The notes: a model not told the origin generated them from the letters alone. Positions 43,753 to 54,181 are shown, counted from the stretch's first letter. The stretch: 64,000 bases of DNA from an uncultured Clostridia bacterium (GCA_948630815.1 CAPIEU010000002.1:130063-194062); one strand, 5' to 3'. Program-made: numbers and translations.

Positions 43753-44322
43753 ATGCAAAAAAATGATGAAGTAAAAAAGATAGTATTCGATAAAGAAAAC
43801 TTAGAGATATATAAACAGTTAGTAGCAGAGGCAACAGAAAACGCAGTAAAACAAATAGAAAAAGAGAAACAAGATAAAATTAAAAATAGATATGATACAA
43901 GATTAAGAAATACAGAAATGTTATTGAGAAATTATAACAGTTTCAAAAAACATGCACAGGATGCAACGTATTCAGAAATAGAACAAAACGGACTAGATGA
44001 AGATTTAGACTATGACAAAGAAATTGATAATTTATTTATTAATTCAATATTAAAAACTAAAAAAAGAACGGAAATAATGTTAAAACATATTGATAATTGT
44101 ATTGAATACTATACTTATAAATGTTTAGCATCTGGCAAAGATGATGTACAAAGAAGAATACAAGTAATAAAAATGTTATACATAAATGAAGAAACAATGA
44201 CCTATGAGGAAATATCAGAAGAACTAGACTGCAGTACCAAAACAATTAATAATACAAAGAAAGTAGCAATAAGAGAATTATCAGTATTATTATTTGGAAT
44301 AGATGGAGTAAAATTATATTGA
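43753..44322 (+). CDS. Sigma-like / ArpU-type late transcription regulator
   Basis: A 189-residue protein, helical, with a C-terminal sigma-70 region 4-like helix-turn-helix: TMTYEEISEELDCSTKTINNTKKVAIRELS. In PBSX-like and enterococcal phages such ArpU/XtrA-type regulators lie between the early and packaging regions and switch on late genes. A strong promoter-like sequence follows directly. Confidence 0.75.
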   Translation: MQKNDEVKKIVFDKENLEIYKQLVAEATENAVKQIEKEKQDKIKNRYDTRLRNTEMLLRNYNSFKKHAQDATYSEIEQNGLDEDLDYDKEIDNLFINSILKTKKRTEIMLKHIDNCIEYYTYKCLASGKDDVQRRIQVIKMLYINEETMTYEEISEELDCSTKTINNTKKVAIRELSVLLFGIDGVKLY

Positions 44323-44349
44323 GTTCAAAATTGTTTCCAAAATACTTCC

Positions 44350-44378
44350 TTGACGTTTCCTTGTAAAGAAATTATAAT
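44350..44378 (+). promoter_or_regulatory. Candidate late promoter
   Basis: TTGACG at 44350-44355 and TATAAT at 44373-44378 are separated by 17 bases, just after the late-regulator gene. It points towards the ParB-terminase genes. A terminator about 50 bases downstream suggests either an attenuated late transcript or a short RNA. Confidence 0.55.
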
Positions 44379-44426
44379 TGTAGTATGTAAAATTGTTTTT
44401 CACAGTTATTCTTCCTTTTATTTTTG

Positions 44427-44456
44427 AAAGCTCACTAGAAATAGTGGGCTTTTTTG
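44427..44456 (+). terminator. Intrinsic terminator before the packaging module
   Basis: AAAGCTCACTA at 44427-44437 pairs with TAGTGGGCTTT (44442-44452) around GAAA, followed by more Ts. It closes the early operon. Confidence 0.75.
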
Positions 44457-44552
44457 GTATATATAGGGATAATAAATGTAATGTAAAATGTAGTAATGTA
44501 TGATTTTATAAATAGGAATTATAAGTGTCAAACAATAGAAAAGGGGGGTAAA

Positions 44553-45128
44553 ATGATTATTCAAGAAATAGAAATACAGAAGTTGAAACCATACGAAAAA
44601 AATCCTAGAAATAATGATGAGGCAGTTCCTTATGTTGCAGAATCAATAAAAAAATTTGGTTTTAAAGTTCCAATTATAATTGACAAGAATTATGTTATTG
44701 TTACAGGGCATACAAGATACAAAGCAAGTCAATTATTAGGACTTAAAAAAGTACCTTGCATTATTGCAGATGACCTAACAGAAGAACAAATAAAGGCTTT
44801 TAGATTAGTAGATAATAAAGTTACAGAAAATGCAGAATGGGATTTTGATTTATTATCACAAGAACTAGAGGACATATCAAGTATAGACATGAGAATATTC
44901 AATTTTAATATGAATGATATGCTGGATGAAGATTTTTTTGAGGACATAAACGATAATGAATATGCAGATACTACAAGATTTGAACATAAACTAAAAATAG
45001 ACAGGCAACAAATAATAATGACAGAAGAGGAATACCAAAAATTAATAGACAAACTTAATAAATATGTTGACAAGAACGGAGTAAGTTTCGGTTTTGTCAA
45101 TTATTTAATAGGTGGTGCCAATGATTAA
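44553..45128 (+). CDS. ParB-like nuclease-domain protein (first)
   Basis: ATG 44553 follows GGGGGG. The 191-residue product has the ParB N-terminal fold: KLKPYEKNPRNNDEAVPYVAESIKKFG, VIVTGHTRYKASQLLGLKKVPCIIADDLT. ParB-like domains bind CTP or act as nucleases or hydrolases. Phage copies next to terminase probably assist DNA packaging or modification. A second, longer ParB-like gene overlaps it. Confidence 0.8.
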   Translation: MIIQEIEIQKLKPYEKNPRNNDEAVPYVAESIKKFGFKVPIIIDKNYVIVTGHTRYKASQLLGLKKVPCIIADDLTEEQIKAFRLVDNKVTENAEWDFDLLSQELEDISSIDMRIFNFNMNDMLDEDFFEDINDNEYADTTRFEHKLKIDRQQIIMTEEEYQKLIDKLNKYVDKNGVSFGFVNYLIGGAND

Positions 45129-46489
45129 ATATGTTGATATAGATAAAATAAGACCAGCAGAATATAACCCTAGAAAAATTGAAAATAAGCAAATAGAAGA
45201 ATTGAAAAAGTCTATTAATGATATTGGATTTATTTTACCTATTTTAGTAAATAGCAAAAATAATATAATTATTGCAGGACACCAAAGAACGAAAACAGCA
45301 AAATTATGTGGACTAAAAAAAGTACCAGTAATGTATGTTGATGAAATTGTATTGGGAGATGAAATTAAATTTAATCAGATCCATAATGGAATTGACAAAT
45401 CGTTAAATAATTCGCCAGTATTATTAAAAGAATACCCCAAAGAACAATTTATTCAAATTGATAATAAAGACTTTTCAGAGAAAACAGCATTTGCAACAAT
45501 AGTCAATGAAATATGTAAATTGATATTGAAATATGGCAATGTATTGTCATGTGTTATAGCAAAAAGTAAGGTAATATATGGATGCGAATATATAAAAGCA
45601 TGTAAAATACTAAATATAAAAATAAATGCCTATATTGTGAATGATGATAAATTTGATAAGGTAATTTATTACTTAAATCAGCAATATGGTCAATACTATT
45701 ATGGAGATATTGAAAGAAAAACTTATGTTCAAGGACTAGCACAATTAAATAGAAGTGTAGAAAAAAGGGAGAACTTAAAGCAAAACAAAAGTGTTCTATA
45801 TACATACTTAGTAAACGAATATCTAAAAACACAAAAAGATGATATATCTATTTTAGATTTTGGATGTGGTAAAGGTGCTTATATTAATTCATTATCAAAG
45901 AAATATGAAAATGCTTTAGGGTTAGAATTCTATAATAATAATTTTAAGTCAATTAATATAACTAAGGGAAATAAACAAATAGATAGATTAATTGAATACT
46001 TAAAAAACAACAAAGATTTTGACGTTGTAGTATGTGATAGTGTTTTAAATAGTGTTGATAGTGTTGAGGCAGAAAAAAGTGTAATTACATGCTTAAATTT
46101 GTTTACTAATAACAGATTATTTATATCTGGTAGAACATTAGAAGGTGTGAGAATGGGAAAAACAAAAAACGGAAATGCACTAAAGAACAGGCTTACTTTC
46201 TTAGATGAGAATAACTTTACATCTACATACCGAGAACGGACAATGGTATTTCCAACATTTTCACGACAAAAAGCAGTTAGTAAATATGTTAGAAGAAAAA
46301 GGTTTTAAGATTATTAGAATTAATTGGAATAAATACGGTGCTACATTTCAAGTTGAGGCACAGAAGATAAAGGCATTGAGTAAAGACGATTATGTAAAAG
46401 CTATTGATTTTGAGTTTAATTTGCCATTGCCTAATAATAAAAGATATAACAGACACAATGAAATGAAAAAAGTTCTAAAATTAACATGA
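45121..46489 (+). CDS. ParB-like domain fused to a methyltransferase-like domain, +1 shift at CGG
   Basis: It starts inside the previous gene. Residues 1-85 repeat the ParB fold (KIRPAEYNPRKIENKQ ... IIAGHQRTKTAKLCG). The C-terminal half has a SAM-dependent methyltransferase core, ISILDFGCGKGAYINSL and DFDVVVCDSVLNSV. The frame breaks at CGG 46237-46239, codon 373. Skipping the C gives TYRE-G-QWYFQHFHDKKQLVNMLEEKGF and an end at 46489, for 455 residues. Without the shift, a non-conserved 25-residue tail would replace the end of the methyltransferase fold. Confidence 0.83.
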
Positions 46490-46514
46490 AAAGAAATGAG
46501 GTGGGTGATATGTA

Positions 46515-47250
46515 TTGACAGGCGAACAACTAGAAAAAATAAAAAAAGATTATATGGCAGGATCTACATACAAAGAATTGCAAAATAAGTACAATATAAC
46601 ACCTAACGAACTTAAATGGAATATTCAAAAAAATAAATGGAAAAGAAAAAGTAACAGAAGAAAAGCACAGAAGGGAAACAAAAACGCAAAAAATAATAAA
46701 GGTGGGGGAGCAAAACAAGGCAATAAAAATGCAGTAACTACTCGGAGAATATGAAACAATATTGTTAAATGAATTGAGCGAAGAAGAAAGATTACTGTAT
46801 AATTCTTGCGATATTTTAGACAAAAAAACAGAATTAAAAAAGCAATATAAAATGTTATTTGTAAGAGAATTTAGAATAACTAAAAAGATAGAAAGTTTAA
46901 CACAAAAAAATAAAGAAATGACAGTAGAAACAATTACTAAACATGATAACTTAGATGGAACAGGAACATCTACACATGCTACAAATACTATAAACTTAAT
47001 ACAAAAACTAGATGATTCGCTATCTAGGATACAAGAACAAAAAAGAAAGTGTATAGATAGCTTACACAAAATAGAAACAGACGATAGAAGACTTGAAATA
47101 GAATTGATTAGATTAGAAAGAGAAGCGGAAAAAGATGGAGCATCAGAAAATGACAACATAACAGATAATAGTTTTATTGAGGCACTTGAAAATAGTGTTG
47201 AGAGTACATGGGATGATTACGATGAGCAAGAAGAAACAGAAAACGAATAA
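46515..47250 (+). CDS. terS: Terminase small subunit, +1 shift at CGG
   Basis: TerS recognises phage DNA for packaging. The N-terminal part is a helix-turn-helix (YKELQNKYNITPNELKWNIQK) and a basic hinge ending GNKNAVTT. CGG at 46743-46745 is codon 77; zero frame stops two codons later. Skipping the C gives NAVTT-G-EYETILLNELSEEE, the very typical family junction (N-x-N-A-x-x-T-G-E-Y/F-E-T-I), and the rest runs to 47250, 244 residues in all. A TTG start follows GAGGTGGG. Confidence 0.9.
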
Positions 47251-48692
47251 TATAACTATTGATGAAAGAATTTCTAATCTAAAAAAACTCGTAATGAAAA
47301 ATGCTATCACATTACGAAAAAAAATTATAAATGGTACTGTATTCAAATTTCAAAAATTTAGTAAAAAGCAGAAAAAAGTATTAAACTGGTGGTGTGATAA
47401 TAGCCCTGTAAAAAATATGGATGGTATTATTGCAGATGGTGCAATACGTTCTGGAAAAACTGTGTCAATGTCATTATCATTTGTAATATGGGCAATGACA
47501 CGATTTAACGGACAGAATTTTATTATGGCAGGAAAAACTGTAGGAGCATTCAGAAGGAATGTTCTTTTTTGGTTGAAATTAATGTTAAAAGCACAAGGCT
47601 ACAAAATAAAGGAAAGAAGAACAGATAACTTAGTAGAAATAAGTATAGGCGAAAAAATAAATTACTTTTATATTTTTGGAGGTAAAGATGAAAGATCACA
47701 AGACTTAGTACAAGGTATTACAGCAGCAGGAGTATTCTTAGATGAAGTTGCACTTATGCCAGAAAGCTTTGTAAACCAAGCTATTGCACGTTGTTCTGTT
47801 GCAGGAAGTAAATATTGGTTTAACTGTAACCCAGAACGGACCAAATCATTGGTTTAAAGTTAATTGGATAGATAAATGCGTAGGATATTTAACAAAAGAA
47901 GAACAACAAGAATTACTAAAAAAAGGAGAAACACTAAAAAAATTAATATATTTGCACTTTACTATGGATGACAATTTAAGTTTATCAGCAGAGGTAAAAG
48001 AAAGATACAAAACTAATTTTATTGGTGTATTTTTTCAAAGATATATCCTGGGCTTATGGGTACTTGCCGAAGGTGTTATATATCATAATTTTAATCGAGA
48101 AAGACATTGTATAAATAAAGAAGACATACCAAGTAATTTTGATTATTATTATGTGTCAAGCGACTATGGTATTACTAATCCACAAGTATTTTTACTTTGT
48201 GGAGTAAAATACATAAGGAATAAACCTCATGTATGGATATTAAAAGAATACTACAATAAAGGTGCAAATAACAAAAAGAAAAAGCAAAAACTAAAAACGG
48301 ATACAATATTTTTAAAAGATTACATAGAGTTTATAGGAGAACTAGACATTAAGAAAACAATTATAGATCCTAGTGCTGTTTCACTTATAAATCTATTCAA
48401 GCAACATAATATAAAAGTTAAAGAGGCAGATAATGCTGTTATAGATGGTATCAATTTGGTACTATCTTTTTTAGACCAAAACAGAATTCATATAGTGGAA
48501 GAAAATTGCCCAGAATTACTTAGAGAATTTGCAAGTTATATTTGGGATGTTAAGGCACAAGAAAAAGGCGAAGACAAGCCAGTAAAGACAAACGATCATG
48601 CTATGGATGCTTTAAGATACTTATTACAAACATTATTCCCAATTAAGAAAAAGGGGGTTCACTTCTATAAGGAAGGAGTAAATTTACAATGA
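47222..48692 (+). CDS. terL: Terminase large subunit, +1 shift at CGG
   Basis: The packaging motor ATPase and nuclease, PBSX type. Walker A is ADGAIRSGKTVSM near residue 75; Walker B is VFLDEVALM. The break is CGG 47837-47839, codon 206: zero frame gives CNPERTKSLV-stop, while skipping the C gives CNPE-G-PNHWFKVNWI, matching the family (NPxGPxHW). The nuclease domain follows, with VSSDYGITNPQ, TIIDPSAVS and NDHAMDALRY metal ligands. The joined length is 489, as expected. Confidence 0.93.
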
Positions 48693-50197
48693 TTACAGAA
48701 TTAGAAAAAATAGACTATGAATTAAAGAAAAATGCAACAAATGGAATAAAATTATCAGAATTTATTTACAGAGAGAAAAAAGAGTTTGAAGAATCTACAA
48801 GATATAATGAAATGAAAATAGGAGATAGATATTTTGCAAATGATACAGATATACAAAAAAAGCTAAGAAAATATATTGAATTAGATGGAACAGAGAAAAT
48901 TGCAAATCATGCAAAGAATTTCAAACTAGAACATTCAATAATCTATAAATTAGTAATGCAAAAAGCTAGTTTCTTATTAAAGCAAGAGCCAACAATACAA
49001 CAAAGAGATGAAGAACACAAAAGCGATACATATTCAAAGGAAATAGGAAAGATTTTTAATAAGAAAATGCACAAAAGATTAAAAAGAACAGTAATAGAGG
49101 CTGTAAATAAAGGTTTAAATTGGTGGTATGTATATATAGATGAACAGGGAGATTTAAAGGTACGATTAAAATATGCAACTAAAATAGTACCACTATGGGC
49201 TGATGATGAACATGAAATATTAGATGCAATTATAATGGTATATAAACTAGAGAATTATACAGAATTAGGAAAAGAAGATGTAATAAAAATAGAATACTGT
49301 AATTTAGAAGGGGTAAGATATTACGTTATAAATGGAGATCATTTAATAGAAGACGTAGAAGAGGCAGAAAAACACAAAGAGGCATACTTGCGATTAGATG
49401 AAGAAGGAATATCAATATTTGGTCACTTTGTATTAAATGGTGTGCCAATGGTTTGGAAAAAGATACCTTATGTTTATTGGAAATACAATTGTAATGAATT
49501 GTCATTGATACATTATTTGAAAAGTTTAGTAGACTGTTATAATGAAATGACAAGTAGGAAAGCAGACAATATTTTTGAGGCACCAGATGGAGTAAATGTT
49601 GTAAAGAATTATAATGATGATGAAGAGAAATTTCAAAATAAATTACAAACTATAAATACAATATTTGTTGATACAGACGGAGATTATAAAAGAGAGGCTA
49701 TAATAACAGATATAGAGGCTTACAAGGTATTTATGGATCAATTAAGAAAAGATATTTACGAGGCAGGTTTTGGAGTTGATACACAAAGTGATAAATTCGG
49801 AAATCAAAAAAGTGGAATAGCAATTCAAGAATTATATGCTGATTTAGATTTAGACTGCAGTAACATTGAAACAGAGTTTCAGGCAAGTTTAGAGTATTTT
49901 AAATTCTTTATAGATAATTGGTTATTAATAAAAACTGGTAAAGATTATTCAAGTATAGAGTTAGATTTTTCTTTCAATAAAACTATGACAGTAAATGAGC
50001 AAGAATTAATCGAAAATTGTAAAAACTCTGTTGGTATTATTAGTAATAGAACAATAAGAGCAAAGCATCCATTTGTTACTGATTTAGACAAAGAAGAAAA
50101 ACAAATTAAGAAAGAAGAAAAAGAGGCTAACGAATACTTACAGGCATTTGAGAACATACAAGATACAGATGATGAAGGAATAAAAGACAATGAGTAA
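48689..50197 (+). CDS. Phage portal protein, SPP1 gp6 type
   Basis: A 502-residue portal that forms the dodecameric DNA channel at one capsid vertex. It has VNKGLNWWYVYIDEQGDLKVRL, PYVYWKYNCNELSLIHYLKSLVDCYN and FGNQKSGIAIQELYADLDLDC, typical of the SPP1 gp6-like family. The C-terminus is a Glu/Lys-rich helix. It overlaps the terminase by 4 bases and the MuF gene by 8. Confidence 0.9.
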   Translation: MITELEKIDYELKKNATNGIKLSEFIYREKKEFEESTRYNEMKIGDRYFANDTDIQKKLRKYIELDGTEKIANHAKNFKLEHSIIYKLVMQKASFLLKQEPTIQQRDEEHKSDTYSKEIGKIFNKKMHKRLKRTVIEAVNKGLNWWYVYIDEQGDLKVRLKYATKIVPLWADDEHEILDAIIMVYKLENYTELGKEDVIKIEYCNLEGVRYYVINGDHLIEDVEEAEKHKEAYLRLDEEGISIFGHFVLNGVPMVWKKIPYVYWKYNCNELSLIHYLKSLVDCYNEMTSRKADNIFEAPDGVNVVKNYNDDEEKFQNKLQTINTIFVDTDGDYKREAIITDIEAYKVFMDQLRKDIYEAGFGVDTQSDKFGNQKSGIAIQELYADLDLDCSNIETEFQASLEYFKFFIDNWLLIKTGKDYSSIELDFSFNKTMTVNEQELIENCKNSVGIISNRTIRAKHPFVTDLDKEEKQIKKEEKEANEYLQAFENIQDTDDEGIKDNE

Positions 50198-51761
50198 TAG
50201 TGAGTATTGGGAAAAAAGGGCTTTATTAATAGAAAATGAAAACTATAAAAATACAATGTATCATGTTCAAAAGATGCAAGAGCAATACGAAACAGCAAAA
50301 GAAAATATACAGAAAGAAATTGACAAGTTTTATAAAGAGTTTGCTATTAATAACCAAATACAATTATCTGAGGCAAAAAGAATTTTAAACAATAATGAAT
50401 TAAAAGAATTTAAAACAACATTAAGACAATATGAAAAAATGATAGAAAACGACATTGAAGGTAAGCTAAAGGGAAAAATAGTCAATATTAGTATAAAACA
50501 AAGAATAACACGTCTGCAGTCATTACAAGCAAAAATAGATATTATTTTGGATCAATTACAAAATAATTCTAATGTAGAGATTAATAATACTTTTTTTGAA
50601 ACATTGGAAAATACATATTATAAAAATATATATGAAGTTGAAAAAAACGAACATATACACACAGATTTTACATTAATGAATGAAAAGACAACTGATAGTA
50701 TTCTTACATATAATTGGTCTGGGGTAACATATTCCGACAGGATATGGAGAAATCAAATTGAATTAAGGCAAAAGCTAAAAGATAGTTTGAATAAGAATTT
50801 TATTCAAGGAAATAGTATAAGAGAATTAGCAGCAGAAATTAGCAAGGCAATAGATACAGATTATAAAAACTGTGTTAGACTAATGCGAACAGAAGTAAAT
50901 TATATTAATAATAAGGCTAGTATTCAAGCATATAAAGAAAAAGGAATAAAGCAATATATTTTTGTTGCTGTGTTAGATTTAAGAACTTCAAAGATTTGTT
51001 CTGAAATGGATGGGGAAATAATAAATATAGATGACCTAGTTGTTGGGGTTAATTGTCCTCCATTACATCCAAATTGTCGTAGCACAGTAATACCATATAT
51101 AGAAGGACTTGAAAGAAACAGAGTAGCAAGAAATGTTGAAACAAGAGAAATTGAAGAAATTGGCAATATGAATTATAAAGAATGGTATCAAAAATATGTT
51201 GAGAATAAATACAACAAAGAAGAAATACAAACATTAAGAAAAAAGTTTTTAAATTATTCATCAGATAAAGAACAATATTCAAGATATAAAGAAGTGCTAA
51301 AAACACACATAGAAACAGTTAGGTTTGACAAATTTCAAGAAATAAAATACAATAATAAAACAGAATGGAAACAGATTAAAGCAGAGTATTTAGAAAGTTT
51401 AGGAATAAAGACAACAGAAACAGCAAAGCAATATATTAATAATATAAATAAAACTATCAATATGGGAAGACAAGAAAAACATATATTAGGCAGTAATAAT
51501 TATGTGGAAGGAAAAAGCTATTTAACTATATCAAGTGAAGAGGCACAAGAACTTGTTAATAAATATGCTGGTCAAGGACAAATAAACTTTAATAGAAAAG
51601 GTGTATGGGACAAACGAGAAATAATTGATACAGATAAAAAAATAGGAATAGTTGTTAGCAAAAATGGAAAATTTGATACTAATAGTTTTAAGATACATTA
51701 TAGTAAAACTGGAACACATATAGTTCCATATAGGAAAGGTGGAAAACAAAATGAAGGGTAA
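50190..51761 (+). CDS. MuF-like minor head protein with C-terminal Ntox50-type toxin domain
   Basis: A 523-residue protein. The N-terminal 350 residues are the SPP1 gp7 / MuF head-morphogenesis type, with RLMRTEVNYINNKASIQAY and the CPPLHPNCRSTVIP cysteine-histidine motif. From about residue 425 the sequence (NMGRQEKHILGSNNYVEGKS ... INFNRKGVWDKREIIDTDK ... KIHYSKTGTHIVP) matches polymorphic-toxin domain Ntox50, an RNase-like fold often fused to MuF. This could be delivered with phage DNA or act on competitors. Confidence 0.85.
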   Translation: MSNSEYWEKRALLIENENYKNTMYHVQKMQEQYETAKENIQKEIDKFYKEFAINNQIQLSEAKRILNNNELKEFKTTLRQYEKMIENDIEGKLKGKIVNISIKQRITRLQSLQAKIDIILDQLQNNSNVEINNTFFETLENTYYKNIYEVEKNEHIHTDFTLMNEKTTDSILTYNWSGVTYSDRIWRNQIELRQKLKDSLNKNFIQGNSIRELAAEISKAIDTDYKNCVRLMRTEVNYINNKASIQAYKEKGIKQYIFVAVLDLRTSKICSEMDGEIINIDDLVVGVNCPPLHPNCRSTVIPYIEGLERNRVARNVETREIEEIGNMNYKEWYQKYVENKYNKEEIQTLRKKFLNYSSDKEQYSRYKEVLKTHIETVRFDKFQEIKYNNKTEWKQIKAEYLESLGIKTTETAKQYINNINKTINMGRQEKHILGSNNYVEGKSYLTISSEEAQELVNKYAGQGQINFNRKGVWDKREIIDTDKKIGIVVSKNGKFDTNSFKIHYSKTGTHIVPYRKGGKQNEG

Positions 51762-51960
51762 GAACTTAGAAGACTTATTGAATAAAAAAGTCAAAGTTAC
51801 TACGTTTGAGCAAGAAGAATTTATTGGTAAAGTTGAAGGTTATGTACCAGCACAAGATAATGAACCAGAAGTTGAAGAAATAGACATTTTAAATGAAAAA
51901 GACAATAAAAATTATTCACTTTTTGAAAATGAAATAAAAGAATTAGAAATCATCAATTAA
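51751..51960 (+). CDS. Small protein downstream of the toxin, possible immunity protein
   Basis: ATG 51751 follows GGTGG and overlaps the MuF-toxin gene by 11 bases. The 69-residue acidic product (LEDLLNKKVKVTTFEQEEFIGKVEGYVP ... EVEEIDIL) looks like a small beta-barrel. The tight coupling and acidic charge fit an immunity protein, but similar small genes at this place are not proven to be so. Confidence 0.55.
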   Translation: MKGKNLEDLLNKKVKVTTFEQEEFIGKVEGYVPAQDNEPEVEEIDILNEKDNKNYSLFENEIKELEIIN

Positions 51961-51989
51961 TATGATTCAATAATATAGTTTTTAATATT

Positions 51990-52017
51990 AGACATCTTAA
52001 AAGGATGTCTTTTTTAT
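51990..52017 (+). terminator. Terminator after the portal/MuF genes
   Basis: AGACATC (51990-51996) pairs with GATGTCT (52004-52010), followed by a T-run. The next 140 bases before the scaffold gene hold no gene; GGAGATGGCGACTTCC (about 52089-52104) can form a small hairpin. Confidence 0.7.
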
Positions 52018-52162
52018 TATAAAAAAATTGGTCAAGTAGTAGACCTGAATAATTGCTACTATGATAATGAAATGATAATAAGATATAGGGAGATGGCGAC
52101 TTCCTTAACAAGCCTAGTATCATATTGTTATGATGAATTATTATAAAACGAAAGGAGTACTT

Positions 52163-52762
52163 ATGAAAACAGACGACTTAAAAGCACAGGGATTATCTGA
52201 TGAACAAATAAATTTTGTAATGGGCGAAAATGGAAAAGACTTAAAAACATTACAAGATGAAAATGCACAATTAAAAACAGATAAGGCACAGTTAGAAACT
52301 GATAAACAAGCATTAGAAACAGAAAAAGAGGACAAAGACAAAATAATTAAACAACTACAAGAGGGAACAATTACAAAAGAACAATACGACCAAAAAGTGA
52401 AAGAACTAGAGGCTAGTATTGAAAAAACGAAAGATGACGGTATCAAAAAAGGCATCATTGATAAGTATTACAAAGATTTTAAAATTATTGATACAGAGGA
52501 AAATAAACTTGCAATATCAGCTATTTTAAAATTAGATGAATTACAACTAAATAAAGAAAAGACAGATATTACAGGTTTAAAAGAAGGTTTTGAAGGGTTA
52601 CAAAAAAGTAATCCTCATTTTTTTGGCAATAAACTAAATGGGTTTGAACCAGGGGACAAAGGCGATAACAACGAAGGAACTGAAACAAACGATGCTAGTA
52701 ATATTGCTAAAGAAAGAAACAAATTAAGTTCTGAAATAACAGAAAGTAAATTTTTTAATTAA
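52163..52762 (+). CDS. Capsid scaffolding protein (GP20-like)
   Basis: ATG 52163 follows AAAGGAG. The 199-residue product is a long coiled coil (LKTLQDENAQLKTDKAQLETDK ... KEDKDKIIKQLQEG) and an Asn/Lys-rich C-terminus, typical of phage minor structural GP20 scaffolds. Its position before the capsid genes supports this. Confidence 0.82.
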   Translation: MKTDDLKAQGLSDEQINFVMGENGKDLKTLQDENAQLKTDKAQLETDKQALETEKEDKDKIIKQLQEGTITKEQYDQKVKELEASIEKTKDDGIKKGIIDKYYKDFKIIDTEENKLAISAILKLDELQLNKEKTDITGLKEGFEGLQKSNPHFFGNKLNGFEPGDKGDNNEGTETNDASNIAKERNKLSSEITESKFFN

Positions 52763-52777
52763 TAGGAGGTAAAAATT

Positions 52778-53083
52778 ATGTTTGTAACAGGAAAAAAGGT
52801 GGAACAACCACAATTCTTAAAATCAGCAAAATTTCAAAATTTCACAAAACAAATTGATGACACAGGAGTAACAGTAAATAGCGAAGGTAAAAAAATTGTA
52901 CCAGCAGGAACAGTTTACAAGGAAAATGAAAAAGCAATAGGTTTAACTTTTCATGATGTAGATGTTACTTATGGATCACAGCCAGTAGCTGTAATGGTAG
53001 AGGGATATGTAACAGAAGACAGACTACCAGAAGTTGTAGCTGAGGCAGACAAGGCAACAATGCCAGGAATTAAATTTATGTAA
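52778..53083 (+). CDS. Head decoration-like protein
   Basis: A 101-residue beta-rich protein (VNSEGKKIVPAGTVYKENEKAIGLTFHDVDVTYG ... VAVMVEGYV) of the type found between scaffold and major capsid genes in this phage group. It probably binds the outer capsid surface. Not confirmed. Confidence 0.65.
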   Translation: MFVTGKKVEQPQFLKSAKFQNFTKQIDDTGVTVNSEGKKIVPAGTVYKENEKAIGLTFHDVDVTYGSQPVAVMVEGYVTEDRLPEVVAEADKATMPGIKFM

Positions 53084-53118
53084 AATAAAAAATATAAAAG
53101 AAAAGGAGAAAAAATAAT

Positions 53119-54135
53119 ATGGATGGAGTATTAGAAATATTTGACCAAAAAGGAATTATTGATTATTTAAAAGATAGAGTGTACCCAACATACATGGGTA
53201 CAGAATTATTCCCAGAAGAAAAAAGGGATGAGTTAAAATTTGATGAGTTATCAGAAGGAAGTAATATACCAGTTATTGCAAGCGTACATGCTTTTGATGC
53301 AGAGGCTGAAATTGGTACAAGAGAGGCACAAGAAAGAAGTATGGAACTTGCATTAATTAAAAGAAAAATGCAACTTAAAGAAGAGGAAATCATAAAATTA
53401 TTACACCCAAGAACAAATGTAGAGAAAAAGCAATTAATTAATAGAGTTTATGCAGATGTTGACAACTTAGTAATGAGTATTATTGCAAGAATCGAATTAA
53501 TGAGAATGGAAATTGTATCAAAAGGAACAGTAACTTTAGCAGAGAATGATTTGACAGCAGTTTTAGATTATGGTGTACCAGAAGAACACAAAGCAGCAAA
53601 TGTTGACTGGGATAAAGCCGACAGTGATCCAATTAGTGATATTATGGCATGGTATAACAAATTAGGCACGAAACCAACTAGAATAATCACTTCAAATACT
53701 GTATTAGCAAAAATGACAAGACATCAAAATATAGTAGCAGCATTATATGGAAATGGAGCCAAAAGAATTGCAACAGCAGGAGAATTAAACAACTACTTAG
53801 AAAGTTTAGGACTACCAAAAATCTATACTAATGATGATACTTATAGAAAGCAATTAAAGAATGGAAAATTTGAAACAAAAAGATTTTTCCCAGAAAATAG
53901 TTTTTCTATGATACCAGGAGAAACTTTAGGAAAGACAATTTATGGACCAACACCAGAAGAGGTAAGACTTTCTACAAGACCAGATATTGATATTGAGGCA
54001 GTAGGTAAAATTCTTGCTATGATGTATGAAGAAAGTACAGATCCAGTATCTACATGGATAAAAGCTGTTGCAACATCATTGCCAAGTTTAGGCTGTGCTG
54101 ATAAGATATTCCAAGCAGAAATAAAATTAGCATAA
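53119..54135 (+). CDS. Major capsid protein
   Basis: A 338-residue HK97-fold major capsid candidate: an N-terminal helical arm, then EGSNIPVIASVHAFDAEAEIGTREA, TRIITSNTVLAKMTRHQNIVAALYG, and RPDIDIEAVGKILAMMYEE near the end. Position after scaffold and decoration genes, plus family features, support this. A perfect 8-bp hairpin follows the stop. Confidence 0.85.
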   Translation: MDGVLEIFDQKGIIDYLKDRVYPTYMGTELFPEEKRDELKFDELSEGSNIPVIASVHAFDAEAEIGTREAQERSMELALIKRKMQLKEEEIIKLLHPRTNVEKKQLINRVYADVDNLVMSIIARIELMRMEIVSKGTVTLAENDLTAVLDYGVPEEHKAANVDWDKADSDPISDIMAWYNKLGTKPTRIITSNTVLAKMTRHQNIVAALYGNGAKRIATAGELNNYLESLGLPKIYTNDDTYRKQLKNGKFETKRFFPENSFSMIPGETLGKTIYGPTPEEVRLSTRPDIDIEAVGKILAMMYEESTDPVSTWIKAVATSLPSLGCADKIFQAEIKLA

Positions 54136-54137
54136 GA

Positions 54138-54157
54138 AGAGGGGAGAAATCCCCTCT
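54138..54157 (+). other. Hairpin after the major capsid gene
   Basis: AGAGGGGA pairs with TCCCCTCT around a GAAA tetraloop. There is no T-run, so it is more likely to stabilise or process the capsid mRNA than to end it. Confidence 0.6.
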
Positions 54158-54181
54158 AAAATAAATTTTAGGAGGTTTTTT

